Positions 35,766 through 47,599 of a DNA stretch of 64,000 nt are shown one piece after another (the first letter of the stretch is position 1; every line of letters starts with the position of its first letter). Source of the DNA: Lutraria lutraria (Eukaryota > Mollusca > Bivalvia > Venerida > Mactridae); assembly GCA_964023205.1 (NCBI GenBank), contig OZ026847.1, positions 13,399,182 to 13,463,181 on the forward strand, written 5' to 3'. A program made the position numbers and the translations under genes. The notes below the pieces were generated by a model. The model was not told where the DNA came from and did not search any database. It saw only the letters and a list, made by a program, of their open reading frames with translations.

Positions 35766-36879
35766 ACTTTTTTTCAAGATGAACACAAATGAATTCATTG
35801 CATACAAACTGAATATATACTGAGTACATCTAGAAACGCAACACTGGATCTACTTTCAATATTTATAAAGCCAGTATTTGGACATACGTAAAAGACATGC
35901 TACTGTTATATCATGGTCAAATAATGGTATGAACATCGACATAGATGGTATGTCGTTCTTTTAACTTTCATTTAGCAGACCTGGGTTCACCTTGTTGTTT
36001 TTGTGAGTGTGAGATGTTATTAATTGTATAATGCATCCTTTCAAAAAACACAGTGTCGTTTTTTTGGGGTTTCCACAAAGGGCTGTTGGAGTCTATTTCG
36101 TTTCTCAGTGACTGCAACTACATTAACCGGGAACACCGGATGTCATTTCATGCAAAAAGTGCATATTGTAACAACGTATGGCGTTAATCTGAAATATTCC
36201 TTCAGTATGGTAAATATGGCACCAGTTCCAAGACAAAATTTCAGGCTACAGTTTAAAGCTGTTTTTAGATTTGGCTACAATGCTAGACGGAGGCTGAAAT
36301 GGAAGGTGAAATGTGCCAAGCAGAGGGAAGTCGGAATGCAAAAGCAAGAAGAACATTACCAGTGCAATTTAATTGAGACCGCCAGACGGTACGAAACTAA
36401 ATTGCTAACAGCTGCTTTTAAACGCTTGACATGGACGACATTACACTAATTAGTCAAAACATTTTTGTTATGACCTATTCCTGTTAATTATATATACCAC
36501 CAAAGGAAGGCAAACTAAAATAATTATATTGGGGGATGTTCAAATCTAAATTGGGAGGGGTGAACATATTTTTCACTTTTGGAGGTGTTAATATATGATT
36601 TTAAACTTTAATCGTCTTAAGGTTAAATTCTTAACTAAATGAGCAACACTAGTACTTTGTTAACATAAAGCAATGAGCTACTTATAATATTCCCGGAATA
36701 ATATTTTAACCATTTTGAGTACCAGGTTAGACATCACTCAGTCTGTTGTTCAGGGTATGTCAGGAGTTTGATCAGAGTCTGTACAACATTTTTGTGTTCT
36801 TTTTTAATCGGTATTTTGCCTGATTTAATGACATCTACATTCAAAAGTATTGTGTAGTCCAAAATTATTTCACTTCGAA

Positions 36880-37066
36880 TTGTATTTTCTATCACCTGAA
36901 ATGTATGATAATATTTTGTAAATGTGTTTATCATAACTTAACAAATTTTCTCGGAAAATCATGAACGATCTACGTGATAAAACGTACAATACGTGCTAAA
37001 CACAAATGGCAATCCGACTATACAATTAGGAACTCTTTGAATATTCTAAATACATGTACAGTTTCC
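36880..37066 (+). repeat. Local duplication, copy 2
   Basis: The same-orientation partner of 35573-35765, roughly three quarters identical by eye with small indels. No coding content. Confidence 0.7.
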
Positions 37067-38328
37067 TCGTTTTTTGTTGTGGATGTTGACTCTGTAATGA
37101 TGCATTATAGGAGATGTGCTCGGCGATATCACATTTCATCTTGTTAAATATATTCCAATTTTATTTTGCCGAATGCAACGACTGTTAGACTCTTTGTTCC
37201 AACTGATTAACAATCAATATGAATTTATAATATGATTCTAATCATTGAAATGGAATAAACCTCTTTGTACTTGAAAATAAAACATCTGAATAAATCAATG
37301 TTATTAATACTAAATAGAATGAATATGGGTTCACTGTATAATCAACATTTAATAAAAAACATTGAAGAAGACTCCAGACACTGATTATCTCCCCAGTGAC
37401 GTATTAATTAATTACAGTCGACAACACATCTCTCTTGCTGATGAATACATGAATAAAATGATGTGAGTGCATTTTGCTGGTGACAAATTGTCTGTCAATT
37501 ATATCACCATTTTGTTCATTTAAGCCAACATGTATAATCATTTTTACTTGCAATATAATGTATCAGACCAATGTGAATAATGTTCATATGTATGAAAAAG
37601 ATGGAAACCCGTGCGTATGGCATTTCCAAAACCAAACAAAAGATATCTTGTGTTTCCTCTAGGTGTCATCAGCAGCAAGAGACATTTATCGGCTTTTTCA
37701 GGTTAACGATGGGAGGTTGGACGGGTAGTGTTTACAACGAACAACTGAGATAACATTTTACAAAACATAACTAGGCCTAAAGACAAGATAGATTTTTTAA
37801 ACTACTCCTTGTATTGTTGATGCTATTCTGGTTATTTGTATATGCACCAGTCCTCTATAAAGTTTTTAACACCAATAGGTGTATAATTCTTATCTTTTCA
37901 ATCAACAACAAACACAATTGCTTAAATAAACGCATTTTACAATAATATCTTTTTATCTTTGTTCTTGCTGTCCAATACGGCGCACCATTCCATAGATTCA
38001 CACAAATATACTCCAATAATTGTAATTATATTGTCCGCTTACATCCATGAGTATTGTGTAAAATCCAACTTCATATGCATAAATGCACAGTGACACCTCC
38101 TTTTAGTTGAAGTCTTGAAGTGTGGGCTCATTGGCAGCTAAAAAACAGGTGACAACTTATATAATGTATATAAGAATGTTTGCACGGTGGCATCATGGTA
38201 TCCACAAATTGTTGTGTCCGAATTGAGTACACTCATTTAGTAGTTGTTTATCTTCAAATAAGCGGAGAAAGAACAATTAAAAGTTAACAAGGCGTATGAT
38301 TTGTTTGTATGTTTGTATGTGAGCTTCC

Positions 38329-38463
38329 TTACGGGGTGTTCATACCGTCCGTTATATAGTAAACAATTATTGACGTCAGCACCGTCCAAGCTTTCGACGA
38401 CTCTTCGCTCCAACTGTCTCCTATATGAGGTCTGATTGCGCTGAGAAAATGTGGTAAAATGTC
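38329..38463 (-). CDS. Globin exon 3: helices G-H and stop
   Basis: Acceptor TTATTATTATTGCAG. It encodes DILPHFLSAIRPHIGDSWSE onward to DGMNTP and TAA. The 90-codon frame at 38237-38509 on the same strand is a different, wrong phase of this exon. Confidence 0.88.
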   Translation of the reverse strand, partial: DILPHFLSAIRPHIGDSWSEESSKAWTVLTSIIVYYITDGMNTP

Positions 38464-41400
38464 CTGCAATAATAATAAAAAACAATTGTTTTAGTTCCTT
38501 TTTGTTCATAATCCAGCAACAAAAACCTCAGTTTGAAAGAAGTACGAAAGGTATATATACACTATTTTGTATGTTTAAAAAAATGACATGAAAGGTCTAC
38601 TTACAATATTCAGGTCAAGTACATGTAACATTAAACATGATTTATTGTAGTAAAAACAATCATTAGTCATGTAGGACAAAATGACCTCCGAATATAGGTC
38701 ATCTGTCGATAAAGGTCACACTATTTCTTTCCCAAGCGTGGTCTTTGTTCACAGGTTTGACTATATTGTGGCCTTTTAATATTTATTATTAGAGATCACA
38801 TGACCTATGATGATTTTTAAAAGAATGGCCTTTATTTACAGAGTGGCCTACATTCAGGGGTGTCCGCTAACACTGGTTTGACTGTAACACGGGATACGGT
38901 AGAGATCTGAAGCTTTAGATTCTCATTCCTGAATCCTGTTTATAAAGAATGTAATTCTAAGGTCAGTTAACTGATGGAATTGGACCGCCAGTCATGGATA
39001 TAATCTGTAGCTCTTAATGAATGAAATTATTCTTTTTTATAATATTCTGAGATAATAGTTTCCAATTATACCTCTTTCGATATCAAATTATTACTCTCCA
39101 AATGAATCGAAGCGCGATTCCGACAAATTAACCTTTCGATTCGCAGTTTCTGAGTTTATTAAGAACTTTATTTTTATCAGGTTTATAAATTAAGCAATTT
39201 GACATTACGATTGCTCACAGTTAATTGGCTAATTATAACTGTATTTGATAATGGATCGATAGGAAAAATCCTTACTATATTCGATATTTTCATTTAACGC
39301 AGAATACCGGAAAATTATACAACAGTATCGCAAATGTGTAACTGTTAGAATAGTTAGCACAGCCATATTAAAAATTTTGTATGATTCAGTAACGTATCAT
39401 TCAATCGTTCGTTCGTCGTCTGTCCGTCCCCCTGTACGTGTTTTTTTTCATTTTCTGTCTGGATTGCCCCTATTATTTAATTAAGGTGTTATAGGGAACA
39501 ATTCTTCCTTGTGTTAATTTGATCTATCTGTTGTTTAACGACCCATTCGGCAGTTGGCCATGGTCATTTCAGAAAGAAGGGAGATAAAATACAGGAGAGC
39601 CGTACATTTATATCCCTATTCTTTTCTATTTTTTCCTGGTTCTTTATCGTACCCGGTGTAAACCGATACACGCCACGCCCCTTTTTGTAATTTTCTAGAC
39701 ACAGTACTTGGCCCTGTAATTCGAAGGGCGGAGTCGAGAATCGAACACACGCCCATTACCAGTAGACAACCGTTCACACCATCTTTACATTCAATGGACT
39801 GGTGATGAGCCAAATGAGATCATGTAATATTACCTCTACGTATTCTATGGGAACGTTGTAATGGCTGTGATGAATTCCTACTTCTTTTAGTATGCTTTGC
39901 ATGTTCGTGGGTTCATCAAGTCGACTGATACATTTATCTATGGTCGCCATAACTCTGAGAGCGTGCTGTCTGAGTAACCCCGTTTGTTGAAGCTCCGACA
40001 CTTCACGTCCTTTGAATGAGGAAAAAATATGAATCAATTCTGGTCGGCTCTCAAACATACTGAAACAAAGAAATGGTACATGAACATAATTATATATTTA
40101 CTAGACTAGACTAGTCCAAAAACAATGAGGAAACGTAGATCGCATTTTTACACCAAAAAAAAAAAAAAACGTTACGTACTTTGTATTTTGCTGTTAGAAA
40201 CTATACGATCAGTGCCAAAGAATAAGATCCTTGGGGAAAAACTAGTGTTTCTAGCCTTTTGTTTATTCGACATAAATGTAGCGAAATGTGATACTAGTAG
40301 ATATTCATAAGGAAAAACTCCTTCCACTTCAGACCAGTCAACTGTATATTCCAACAGTCAGGAAAGTCCAGTAAAAAATGATTTATTTGTTATTTAAGGG
40401 ACCACACAACAGCGCTACGATAATTTCAGAGCAGCACCAGAGATAGAGGGTTGGAGACACGATACATGAGTATCGGTCATTTATATTCTTATTCTTGTTT
40501 CGGATAGTTCTTCCTGGTTCTTTATCATGCACGGTGCAAAGCACCGATACACACCTGATCCGTGATTTTCAAGATACAGTACTTGGCTCGGTAGTTCAGA
40601 TGAGGATAACGAGAAAGCGTCCCTGAAATATTGAAAGGCGGGGCCGAGATTTGAACCCACGACTTTTCGTTTAGTAGTCCATCGCGTTACGACTAGATCA
40701 CAGATCATAAATAATTAAGATATGCACAAAAATTAAAAGTACGAAAAATGAACAAAATGCAGACCTGTGAGTTTTACTGACTACATTTATTGCCGATATT
40801 AATTAAGATGATAATTATGAAACTATACTGATGATACCACACGAGCAGAAAATAAATTACCATCATGCCCCTAGGTTATAAAACTTGAGAATGGTCTGCG
40901 AGCTCAAAGCTCACTTTCGTTCACAAAGTATTATGGTTGAAAAGAGCTGACTTATATTTAAATACATATTCAGAACAATAATGCTGTCAGACTAAAATAT
41001 CAATAATATCATTATTGTTTGATCATTATTAACTTAGACACGTTTAAAGACAACCCCCCCTCCAAAATAAAAAAAATATATATATATGAGATTTAAGCAC
41101 GGAGACCGATCTCCAGTTTTACAACCTCGGGGCCTGGTGCCCTCCGTGGTTATGGTCTCTGGCTTGTAATCACTATCCCCTCACCGATGTGACTTCAATC
41201 CAATCAGGATTAAACAAATTTCACATACGAGGAAACTGTCCATGAGCTAGCTTACGGAAGGTCTGTGGTACTTCCCCAGATGTAATCCTGGAGTGAATCT
41301 TCACCGATAAAAATTGACGGTCACCGAATGACCCTGGTTGTTGAGACGGTAAACGCCAGTAAAAAAAGAAGAAGGAAGAAAACTCTTTATTGGAGGCTGT

Positions 41401-44400
41401 CTTTATTAAAATAGTCCTTGAAAATGAAAGTCCTATTCTTAACAGCCAGGCGGTTTCTGTTCGTAGGTTGTCCTTTAAACAGGTTTAAATGTACTAGATG
41501 TTTTAATTCGTAAGAAAGCACCATATGGAAGCCACATTGATAAACCAAGCCCGCCTTCAAAAATAAATAATAACTGTGGTAGCTTTGGGGATATGGAAAC
41601 ACGTGGAGTTGATCATCTTAAAAGGTTGGGCGGGGCTAATTTCCAGTTGTGCAAGGCGTCAACATTCTCCCTTGCATATAGCTGTCATATTTTTTCAGAG
41701 GTTCCCTCCCTTCTTGAATTTGTTTCTATGATAGGATATATTTAACTATATAATTATACATAAAGGTAAATCATAGATAATCAAATTCATCTCGTATAAC
41801 TTAAGTTTCTATTTGCAGTTCATAAAAACTGTTTATTTATCTGAAATTTTAAAAGCCCCATTAGCTTTTGAATGTTAAAATTCAAGTAGGTCTTAGAGAT
41901 CGAGATGTCTTATCAGTGAAACTGACTTTTACTAGCATTAAAAAACATTCCGAAATTAATTTTATTACGAAGTGAAAAAGCATCTGACAGCATTTTACGA
42001 GATGTGAATAAAGAAAGGTACCATGTAAATATTGTACTAAATTTAAAAGGGTGATGGGCCTTTAAAGTCACGTTTATTAATGATTGAATTCTAGACATAA
42101 GATATAAATATATATACAAGAGAATGTTTGTTAATTTCTTATAAGATATATACAATTAATACAAATCTTGATAAATGCTATATATGAATCATATGATGCT
42201 CATTTCATAAGTTATCAACTTTATATTACTATGTCATTGGCCATGTCCTCGTATACGTGTTAAAATGTAAATACATGGATATTCACAAGACTGACACAAA
42301 AAGAAACGGAAAACCACTCGATCCAACCCCTAAATCAAAATATTTCTAATGATAACAAAAATCATAAAAATCTATAATTTGGAATGTACGATAATAACAA
42401 TCGAAAAGTAATTAAAATAAAACAGGATTATCATAAACTAAGAAATCTTATTTCGAACGCGTCGTGCTTGCAATATAAATGCCGACATAATAATTTTGCA
42501 ATTATATTTCAGTAGGATCGGTCGTCATAGTGCTTGGGTATAATCGTGGATTAAACTAGGCGAGGTAACCAAATAAAACCAGAATGCTAACAACGCACGT
42601 AAAACGTTTTAATTACTTTGTTTTTGTTTATTCGTGTACAAACACAATTTTGTTAATTGCTGTTTATTGTGTTGCTCATGGGTTTATCAAGCAACATATC
42701 GTCAGAAACGAGAGCCAGTAATGAGATTTCAAGAACTTCAAAATGAATCATCATCAGAGAGTTGATTGTATCCTGAAGAATCTCTCGCTAGAACCAAGTG
42801 GAAACTGTTGAGACTAATATCCACAAAATCTTCCGTTCTTATCCGTCCTTAGATTTCATACTACCGCAGAACCATACGTAGAGACCACATTTGTGAAGAG
42901 AATTATACCTTAATTATTACCGTGGAAATTAGATAACATCGTATCAACAGGCAGGGTCATTCCGCAGACACTTGCTTTAAAAAAAATACCCCACCCACCA
43001 CTTTCGTTTTCGAGCTGGTTATCTTTCATTTTCTATATGCATTGATACTGGTAAGAGCGACCATGGTGGGTGGGGTTTTTTTTTCGTGAATGTGTCTAAA
43101 ATTTAGCTCACTTTTGACCTATATTTCTTTGCATGACGTATTAATTATTCAGAAGAAATTCCTCATTCTATTGGATGATTTAGAGGAAACTCTTCCTTCC
43201 ATGTGGTGAAATCTACAAGCGTGGTACAATTAAGACCACGCCAACTTAAAGCGAGTCTGCAACTGTTTAATGTGTACTTCTTGTGGAGTAAACAAGTACG
43301 AAAATGTATTCGTCTGCGGTCGAAATAAAGTTATAAACTGTTCTTGACAAACATTTGACATTGATTTGAATTAATATACAGTAGATATGAGTAAATGCGT
43401 GATTTATTTAGCTGATCTAATATCAACATTATAATACGTGACCTAATTGGACTGCCAGGTGATACGTATAGTGTTCACACGGTACTAAGTCGGCAGTTTA
43501 GGAATTAAATAAAAATCTTGCATCCTAACATTAATGACACTTCGCGACTGTCTTTTTAAAGACATTTCTTGTTTCTAGACAAGTGTCTGTGGGCCATTCG
43601 GTTATTTTTCAGCTTTAATTTGGAAGGACGCAATGTGTAGACCCGTGTAAAACCATCGACCTTCTGTAAGCTAACTAGACAAGGAAAAATCGTGGGATTC
43701 AAACTCACAGCGTTGAGGATAAAATGTAAAGATTTTGTTTATTATAGTGCCATCCCTATTGAAAGGGACAGCCAAATTGGCTTATGAGACTCTTATGTTC
43801 GCACTGTACCTCCCGAATCCCTTCTCCTTGTGTCGGGAGCCTGACTGAGATGGCCTACGGTAACCATTATTTAACTAGCTGGCGGCTCACCAACCGACCG
43901 CATCAGTTCTATCCCAATCTCCACTGGGATATCTCCCGCTCCGAAGGTGGACACCCCAACCTTCTCCTTATACCTCATTTCAACTTATTTTCATGTCGGC
44001 TTTCATTGTTTCCATCTACAGTAAGCACAGCTTGACAATTAAACCATCCACATGTTAAAGCCGATCGAATTACAAGGAGGTGTTAACCCCAATGTTTACC
44101 GCTTCATTTTGTATTCTGTCACCAATAGCTCAGAGTGTTTTGTCTTCCATGTTCCTATATGTCGAATGGGCTTCGGGTTGGGGGCTTTAAAGGATATCAC
44201 ATCTTCACCAAATTACTACATATACCTTTGTACATGTAGTAATACGGAGAAGATGGAATAGTTTGTTGTTTTGTAGGCTATTTATTTATTTATTATTTAT
44301 TATTCTTCATATTTTAACTATTTCTAAAACATGGTACATAGGAAATATATTACACAAAATGGGCATAAAGTTACAGTGTTGAAACAAACAAAAAATATTA

Positions 44401-45546
44401 CTGAATATACAAATTGAAACTGTAAAATTATTAAAGGTAAATGATATCAGTAAAAAATTGAAACCATGTCAAAAACGTTAAAATACAAGGATAACACAAA
44501 AAAGGAAGTAAATCCTTATTTCCATTGTGGTCCTTTATAGAATTATATGTAAATAACCAAGAAAACAACAACAAATTACATTAATATGAAAAAAAAATTT
44601 TTATCTGTTCAGTTGGTTTCGGGTTGGGGCCTCTGGAGAAAGGTGGGATGTTTTGTTTGTGACTTTTTTCTATGAATCCTTTTTTTTCTATATAAGTTAT
44701 TCCCTGTAGTTGCATTCCTGTTCCTCTGTTGTTAGTTTGTTTTTATTAGATGATACATAAAAAACTAAAGGCGGTCTAGAAAACTGTATGATATACATAA
44801 TAATTATTTTTGGTTGACTTTTGTTTGCATATTTCTGATAAAATGCATGTGATCATCATTGATGTTTGCGTTTCGGTTATTAAGCTTTCAGTCTTTGAGA
44901 GTTTTATTGTCGTGAAGTATCTTTGTTATATTATTCGTGTCTTGCCTGTTGTGTGTTCAATGTTGCTTGATTTGTTTCTCGATGTCCGTTGCTTAAACAC
45001 AAATTACAAAAAAAAATGTATATACATTTTGTACTTATATCAAAGTACATCAAACATATTTTTGAATTCTTAATTAATAAATGACAGTCAAAATATCTGT
45101 GATGAATCCTAGTGATTATATACATGTAATATATTTAACATTATACATTAAATTCAGTACAGTCAAACCTGTGTTAGTGGCCGAATAAAAGCCACCATGA
45201 GAATAAAGGCCATTCGAAAACTGTCATTGAGTATTTTTTAAAAATGACCTTCGAATTAAGGTCACCTGTCAATAAAGGTCACATTTTGTCATCCCCGAAG
45301 GTGGTATAATTATGTTCACAAGTTTGACTGTATATCTATATAAATGTGATACATTTTAAAAATATCTTACCTGACATACGTAATAACTCCTATACTAGAC
45401 ACGTGACATTTCAAAACTTGCCAATTATTACGAATTAAACATTTTTGTGCAGATGTTAAAGTTGGCAAAGTTTGGTTGTTATTGACCTTTGGTCTAAGCA
45501 ACTTGTTTTTCGTCCCCTGGTCTATCTTTTCACAAACACAACCCAT
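38329..45546 (-). CDS. Globin X-like globin with N-terminal MGCVC, three exons, complete
   Basis: Exons are 45546-45371, 40059-39834 and 38463-38329 (537 nt, 178 residues). All introns are GT-AG with phases 2 and 0, matching the conserved globin intron sites in helix B (B12.2) and helix G (G7.0). The start MGCVC is an N-myristoylation (Gly2) and palmitoylation (Cys3, Cys5) pattern, as in membrane-bound globin X. Fold landmarks are TSAQKCLIRNNWQVL (helix A, W42), PELIHIFSSF (CD1 Phe near 74), RQHALRV with distal E7 His91, VGIHHSHYNV with proximal F8 His123, and a C-terminal helix FLSAIRPHIGDSWSEESSKA then WTVL. E7 and F8 histidines suggest bis-histidyl or O2-binding haem. The start is MGC rather than ATG eight codons upstream (45570) because of the lipidation motif. 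The role (redox signalling, membrane protection) is family inference. Confidence 0.88.
38670..38887. mobile_element. Two abutting TCAAACCTGTG-family MITE right halves
   Basis: Right-end sequences occur twice, TTCACAGGTTTGACTATA near 38765 and ACACTGGTTTGACTGTA at 38887. Each is preceded by the ATGGCCTTTATT/AAAGGTCA interior. It lies in globin intron 2. Confidence 0.6.
39528..39785 (-). mobile_element. tRNA-derived SINE, family 1, copy 3
   Basis: Read on the minus strand, the head has a B-box GTGTTCGATTCTCG and the body TTCGAA-GGGC, AAGAACCAGGAAAA, AAAAGAATAGGGATATAAAT and GTCGTTAAACAACAG. It lies in globin intron 2, overlapping no exon. Confidence 0.7.
39834..40059 (-). CDS. Globin exon 2: haem pocket, E7 and F8 histidines
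   Basis: Acceptor CTTTGTTTCAG, donor GTAGAG|GTAATA. The first base completes Ser59; residues 60-134 follow. It contains both haem-ligand histidines. Confidence 0.9.
40471..40706 (-). mobile_element. tRNA-derived SINE, family 1, copy 4
   Basis: On the minus strand, TGTGATCTAGTCGTAACGCG is followed by GTGGGTTCAAATCTCGG (B-box) and CCCCGCCTTTCAATATTTCA, then AAGAACCAGGAAGAACTATC. This is the best-preserved head of the family here. Confidence 0.7.
40871..41130. mobile_element. MITE, CGAGGTTATAAAACTTGAGA type, copy C
   Basis: Left end CTAGGTTATAAAACTTGAGA then ATGGTCTGCGAGCTCAAAG. The right end on the other strand is CCGAGGTTGTAAAACTGGAG then ATCGGTCTCCG. Both termini are clear over about 35 bp. 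Confidence 0.7.
41135..41345 (+). mobile_element. tRNA-derived SINE, family 2, copy 4
   Basis: CTCTGGCTTGTAATCACTAT then CCCCTCACCGATGTGACTTC and TGAGCTAGCTTACGGAAGGT match the family. The B-box has decayed. Confidence 0.6.
41849..42065. mobile_element. TTAA-flanked MITE, complete short copy
   Basis: Begins TTAA-AAGCCCCATTAGC and ends GGGTGATGGGCCT-TTAA. At 217 bp it shows the internal sequence shared with the satellite-bearing copy at 3802. Confidence 0.65.
42978..43088. repeat. Inverted repeat with CCCCACCCACCA arms
   Basis: TAAAAAAAAATACCCCACCC-ACCA is mirrored by TGGTGGGTGGGGTTTTTTTT about 60 bp later. It may be a tiny MITE or a transcript hairpin. Confidence 0.7.
43625..43720 (-). mobile_element. 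tRNA-derived SINE, family 2, copy 5 (partial)
   Basis: On the minus strand, CAACGCTGTGAGTTTGAATC then CCACG and AGTTAGCTTACAGAAGGTCG match family 2. Confidence 0.55.
45158..45332. mobile_element. TCAAACCTGTG-family MITE, well-preserved copy
   Basis: Starts TACAGTCAAACCTGTGTTAG and ends TTCACAAGTTTGACTGTA. The interior has AATAAAGGCCATTCGAA and TCAATAAAGGTCAC. It lies 39 bp from globin exon 1, on the intron side. Confidence 0.75.
45371..45546 (-). CDS. Globin exon 1: lipidation motif, helices A-B
   Basis: Encodes residues 1-58 plus two bases, with donor GTCAG|GTAAGA. A basic/polar extension of about 28 residues precedes helix A, longer than in neuroglobin. Confidence 0.85.
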
Positions 45547-47489
45547 CGTTTCAGCTAAACGTGGACGCACCCTACCTCACATAGTAATAAACGTATTTCC
45601 TTTCAAATTCCGAGTCACGTACGTGTACTACATAAAAGACAATCACTGGACCATTTACACGTACACACACGTTTCACTCGCTTCAATTTTTTTTTAAATT
45701 ATTGAAATATAATATTATTCCGTGAATTACAATGAACAGTTACTGAACCAGTTGCGCGCAGACACTTGCTTCAACTTTTTTTATCAATTTATTGAAATAT
45801 AATCCGCTGAATTAAACTAATGCACTTTGTCAGTCTATTCGTTCACTTATCAATGAAATAGAATTGTTTCTTCCTCACGTTTACGGTGTATACAGTGTAA
45901 TACCTTTACAAGAGCTTCTTCGCCAATCAGAATTCTACCACATGCTGTAACATGGAATCAACATCACTGTATGTTATCCGTTCAAGGCTTATGCCTGTTG
46001 TGATGTTTGAAGAAGATTGAGTGTGTTTTCCCTCGCTTCTGTGATACTCCCACATGGGCGAGCGATGTTTTCACTTAGTATACATCCCTTTTATTGACCA
46101 TTAAAGTTTTTGTTCTGTTCTGTTATTATAATCAAGCATGACAGACAAGCGTATCAATCCAACACCATCAGTCAACATATTAACTGTGTGCTCCTGCATT
46201 ATGGGCGATAATTTGATGTAAATAATATTTCCTTTCTATGTATGAATACTGCAGAGTAAATATACCGGTCAAAACAGATTCATGAACAGAAAATGCATAC
46301 TAAATGTTGATCTACAAATGTACTTTTTTTAATTGTACGTTAAGAGCACTTGTCTGACTGACTTTAAACATTCTTCTTTGTTTGTCTTTTTTCCACAATC
46401 CCTTATCACAATAGCATTTACATACTTCAGTAAGCTCTTAGCATATACCATGTTGTGTCTTGTGTATTTTCCAATATAAGAAATACTGATAAAAGCTCTA
46501 ATTCTCTAACGGATTTGCCTAATTGAAGACCTACGCACAAATGGATGAAGACTTACGGAAGACCTACACAAATACATTGTCTATACATCAAAACTAATTT
46601 GTAATCGGATTCAGTATCATCACAATATGTACAATTAGCAAAAGTTATATTAGCAAATCAGTTCCGAAGTGATTTTTTTAAAGCTTTTAATATGGTACAA
46701 GTTTCCTGGCAAATAAAACAAATAAACGGAAGATAACATTTATATTTATAAAAAAACATTTGAAGACGATTTCTCTTACACGATGCACCACCCCTAAATA
46801 TTCGTCCCGACATTTGCAGCGTGGACAAAGCATTTTTATGTTAAAACAAATCAGGAACAATATCTCAAATCCAAATGAAATTGCTTAAGTTGAGAGATCT
46901 CGAAATTTCAATTGAATTTCGAAGCAATTTTCTATTTATCAACTACATTTTTACATCCAGAAATCAATTGATTTCATGCAAAAATAGATGCAATGAATTC
47001 AAAAAAGATTCGAACCAACAAAAAAGTCAACATTACTGGTGCTTGAAGATGAGCATTGTAATATGTTTACCTCGCCATCGGATGGAAAAGAAGTCTCTAA
47101 TGGCAGTTTGTTTTACACCGATTTTAATTACAATTAATTGGTCAAAGAAAAACATTCCCAATCAACGTTAATCGCTGAAATTAACGCCTTTGCGTGCACA
47201 TGGTAGCAAATTGCATAGTTAACACTTTTTGAAATAAAAAAAGGGCTCTTATCAACTGTTATCGATGTGATCTACGCTCTTAAATTGTGCATGCGGCAGC
47301 AATTTGGATAATTAACATGTTCGTCATTTTGTCAATTGCATGGATTTTAACATTGAATTGTCGTACCAAAAAAAAAACAGAACAGAATAGAATTTCATTT
47401 TCTCGTGTACACAGGTACATAGTCATGAATATAATAACAGCAAAAAAAAACACACACACTTTATATGAACATGAAATCAAAGTATAGTA
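45547..47489. other. Region upstream of the globin gene
   Basis: The promoter of the globin should lie here, but I see no convincing TATA or initiator. A short imperfect tandem duplication around CTTCAATTTTTTT and ATTGAAATATAATC lies at 45680-45810. Frames at 46875 and 47287 have no family resemblance. Confidence 0.4.
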
Positions 47490-47598
47490 TGCAGTAAAGC
47501 TCCTGGATACCAGATTCCCTGAAAACCAGAATTCTCAACTGAAAACCGGACTTTTTACCCTGTCCGGAAGGGGTCCGGTATTAAGGGTTTTTACTGTA
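47490..47598. mobile_element. MITE with GCAGTAAAGCTCC/ACTGTACA termini
   Basis: Related to 12466-12634: CCTGAAAACCAGAATTC and CTGAAAACCGGACTTTTTAC blocks, closing AAGGGTTTTTACTGTACA. It sits directly at the 5' break of the LINE that follows. Confidence 0.65.
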
Positions 47599-47599
47599 C

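Larger units (their letters stand above)
34481..38328. other. Intergenic region between LINE remnants and the globin gene
   Basis: Contains a local duplication (35573 and 36880) and an unassigned basic open frame (36150-36449). Otherwise it is AT-rich sequence in which I see no gene. Confidence 0.4.
40060..45370 (-). other. Globin intron 1
   Basis: A 5.3 kb intron with SINEs (40471, 41135, 43625), MITEs (40871, 41849, 45158), a hairpin (42978) and a GC-richer block (43740-44040). No further exon is needed for a complete globin. Confidence 0.75.

Noticed and set aside
38237..38509. 90-codon minus-strand frame (GHFTTFSQRNQTSYRR)
   Set aside because: Wrong phase of globin exon 3. The correct phase gives the globin H helix and joins exon 2 in frame.
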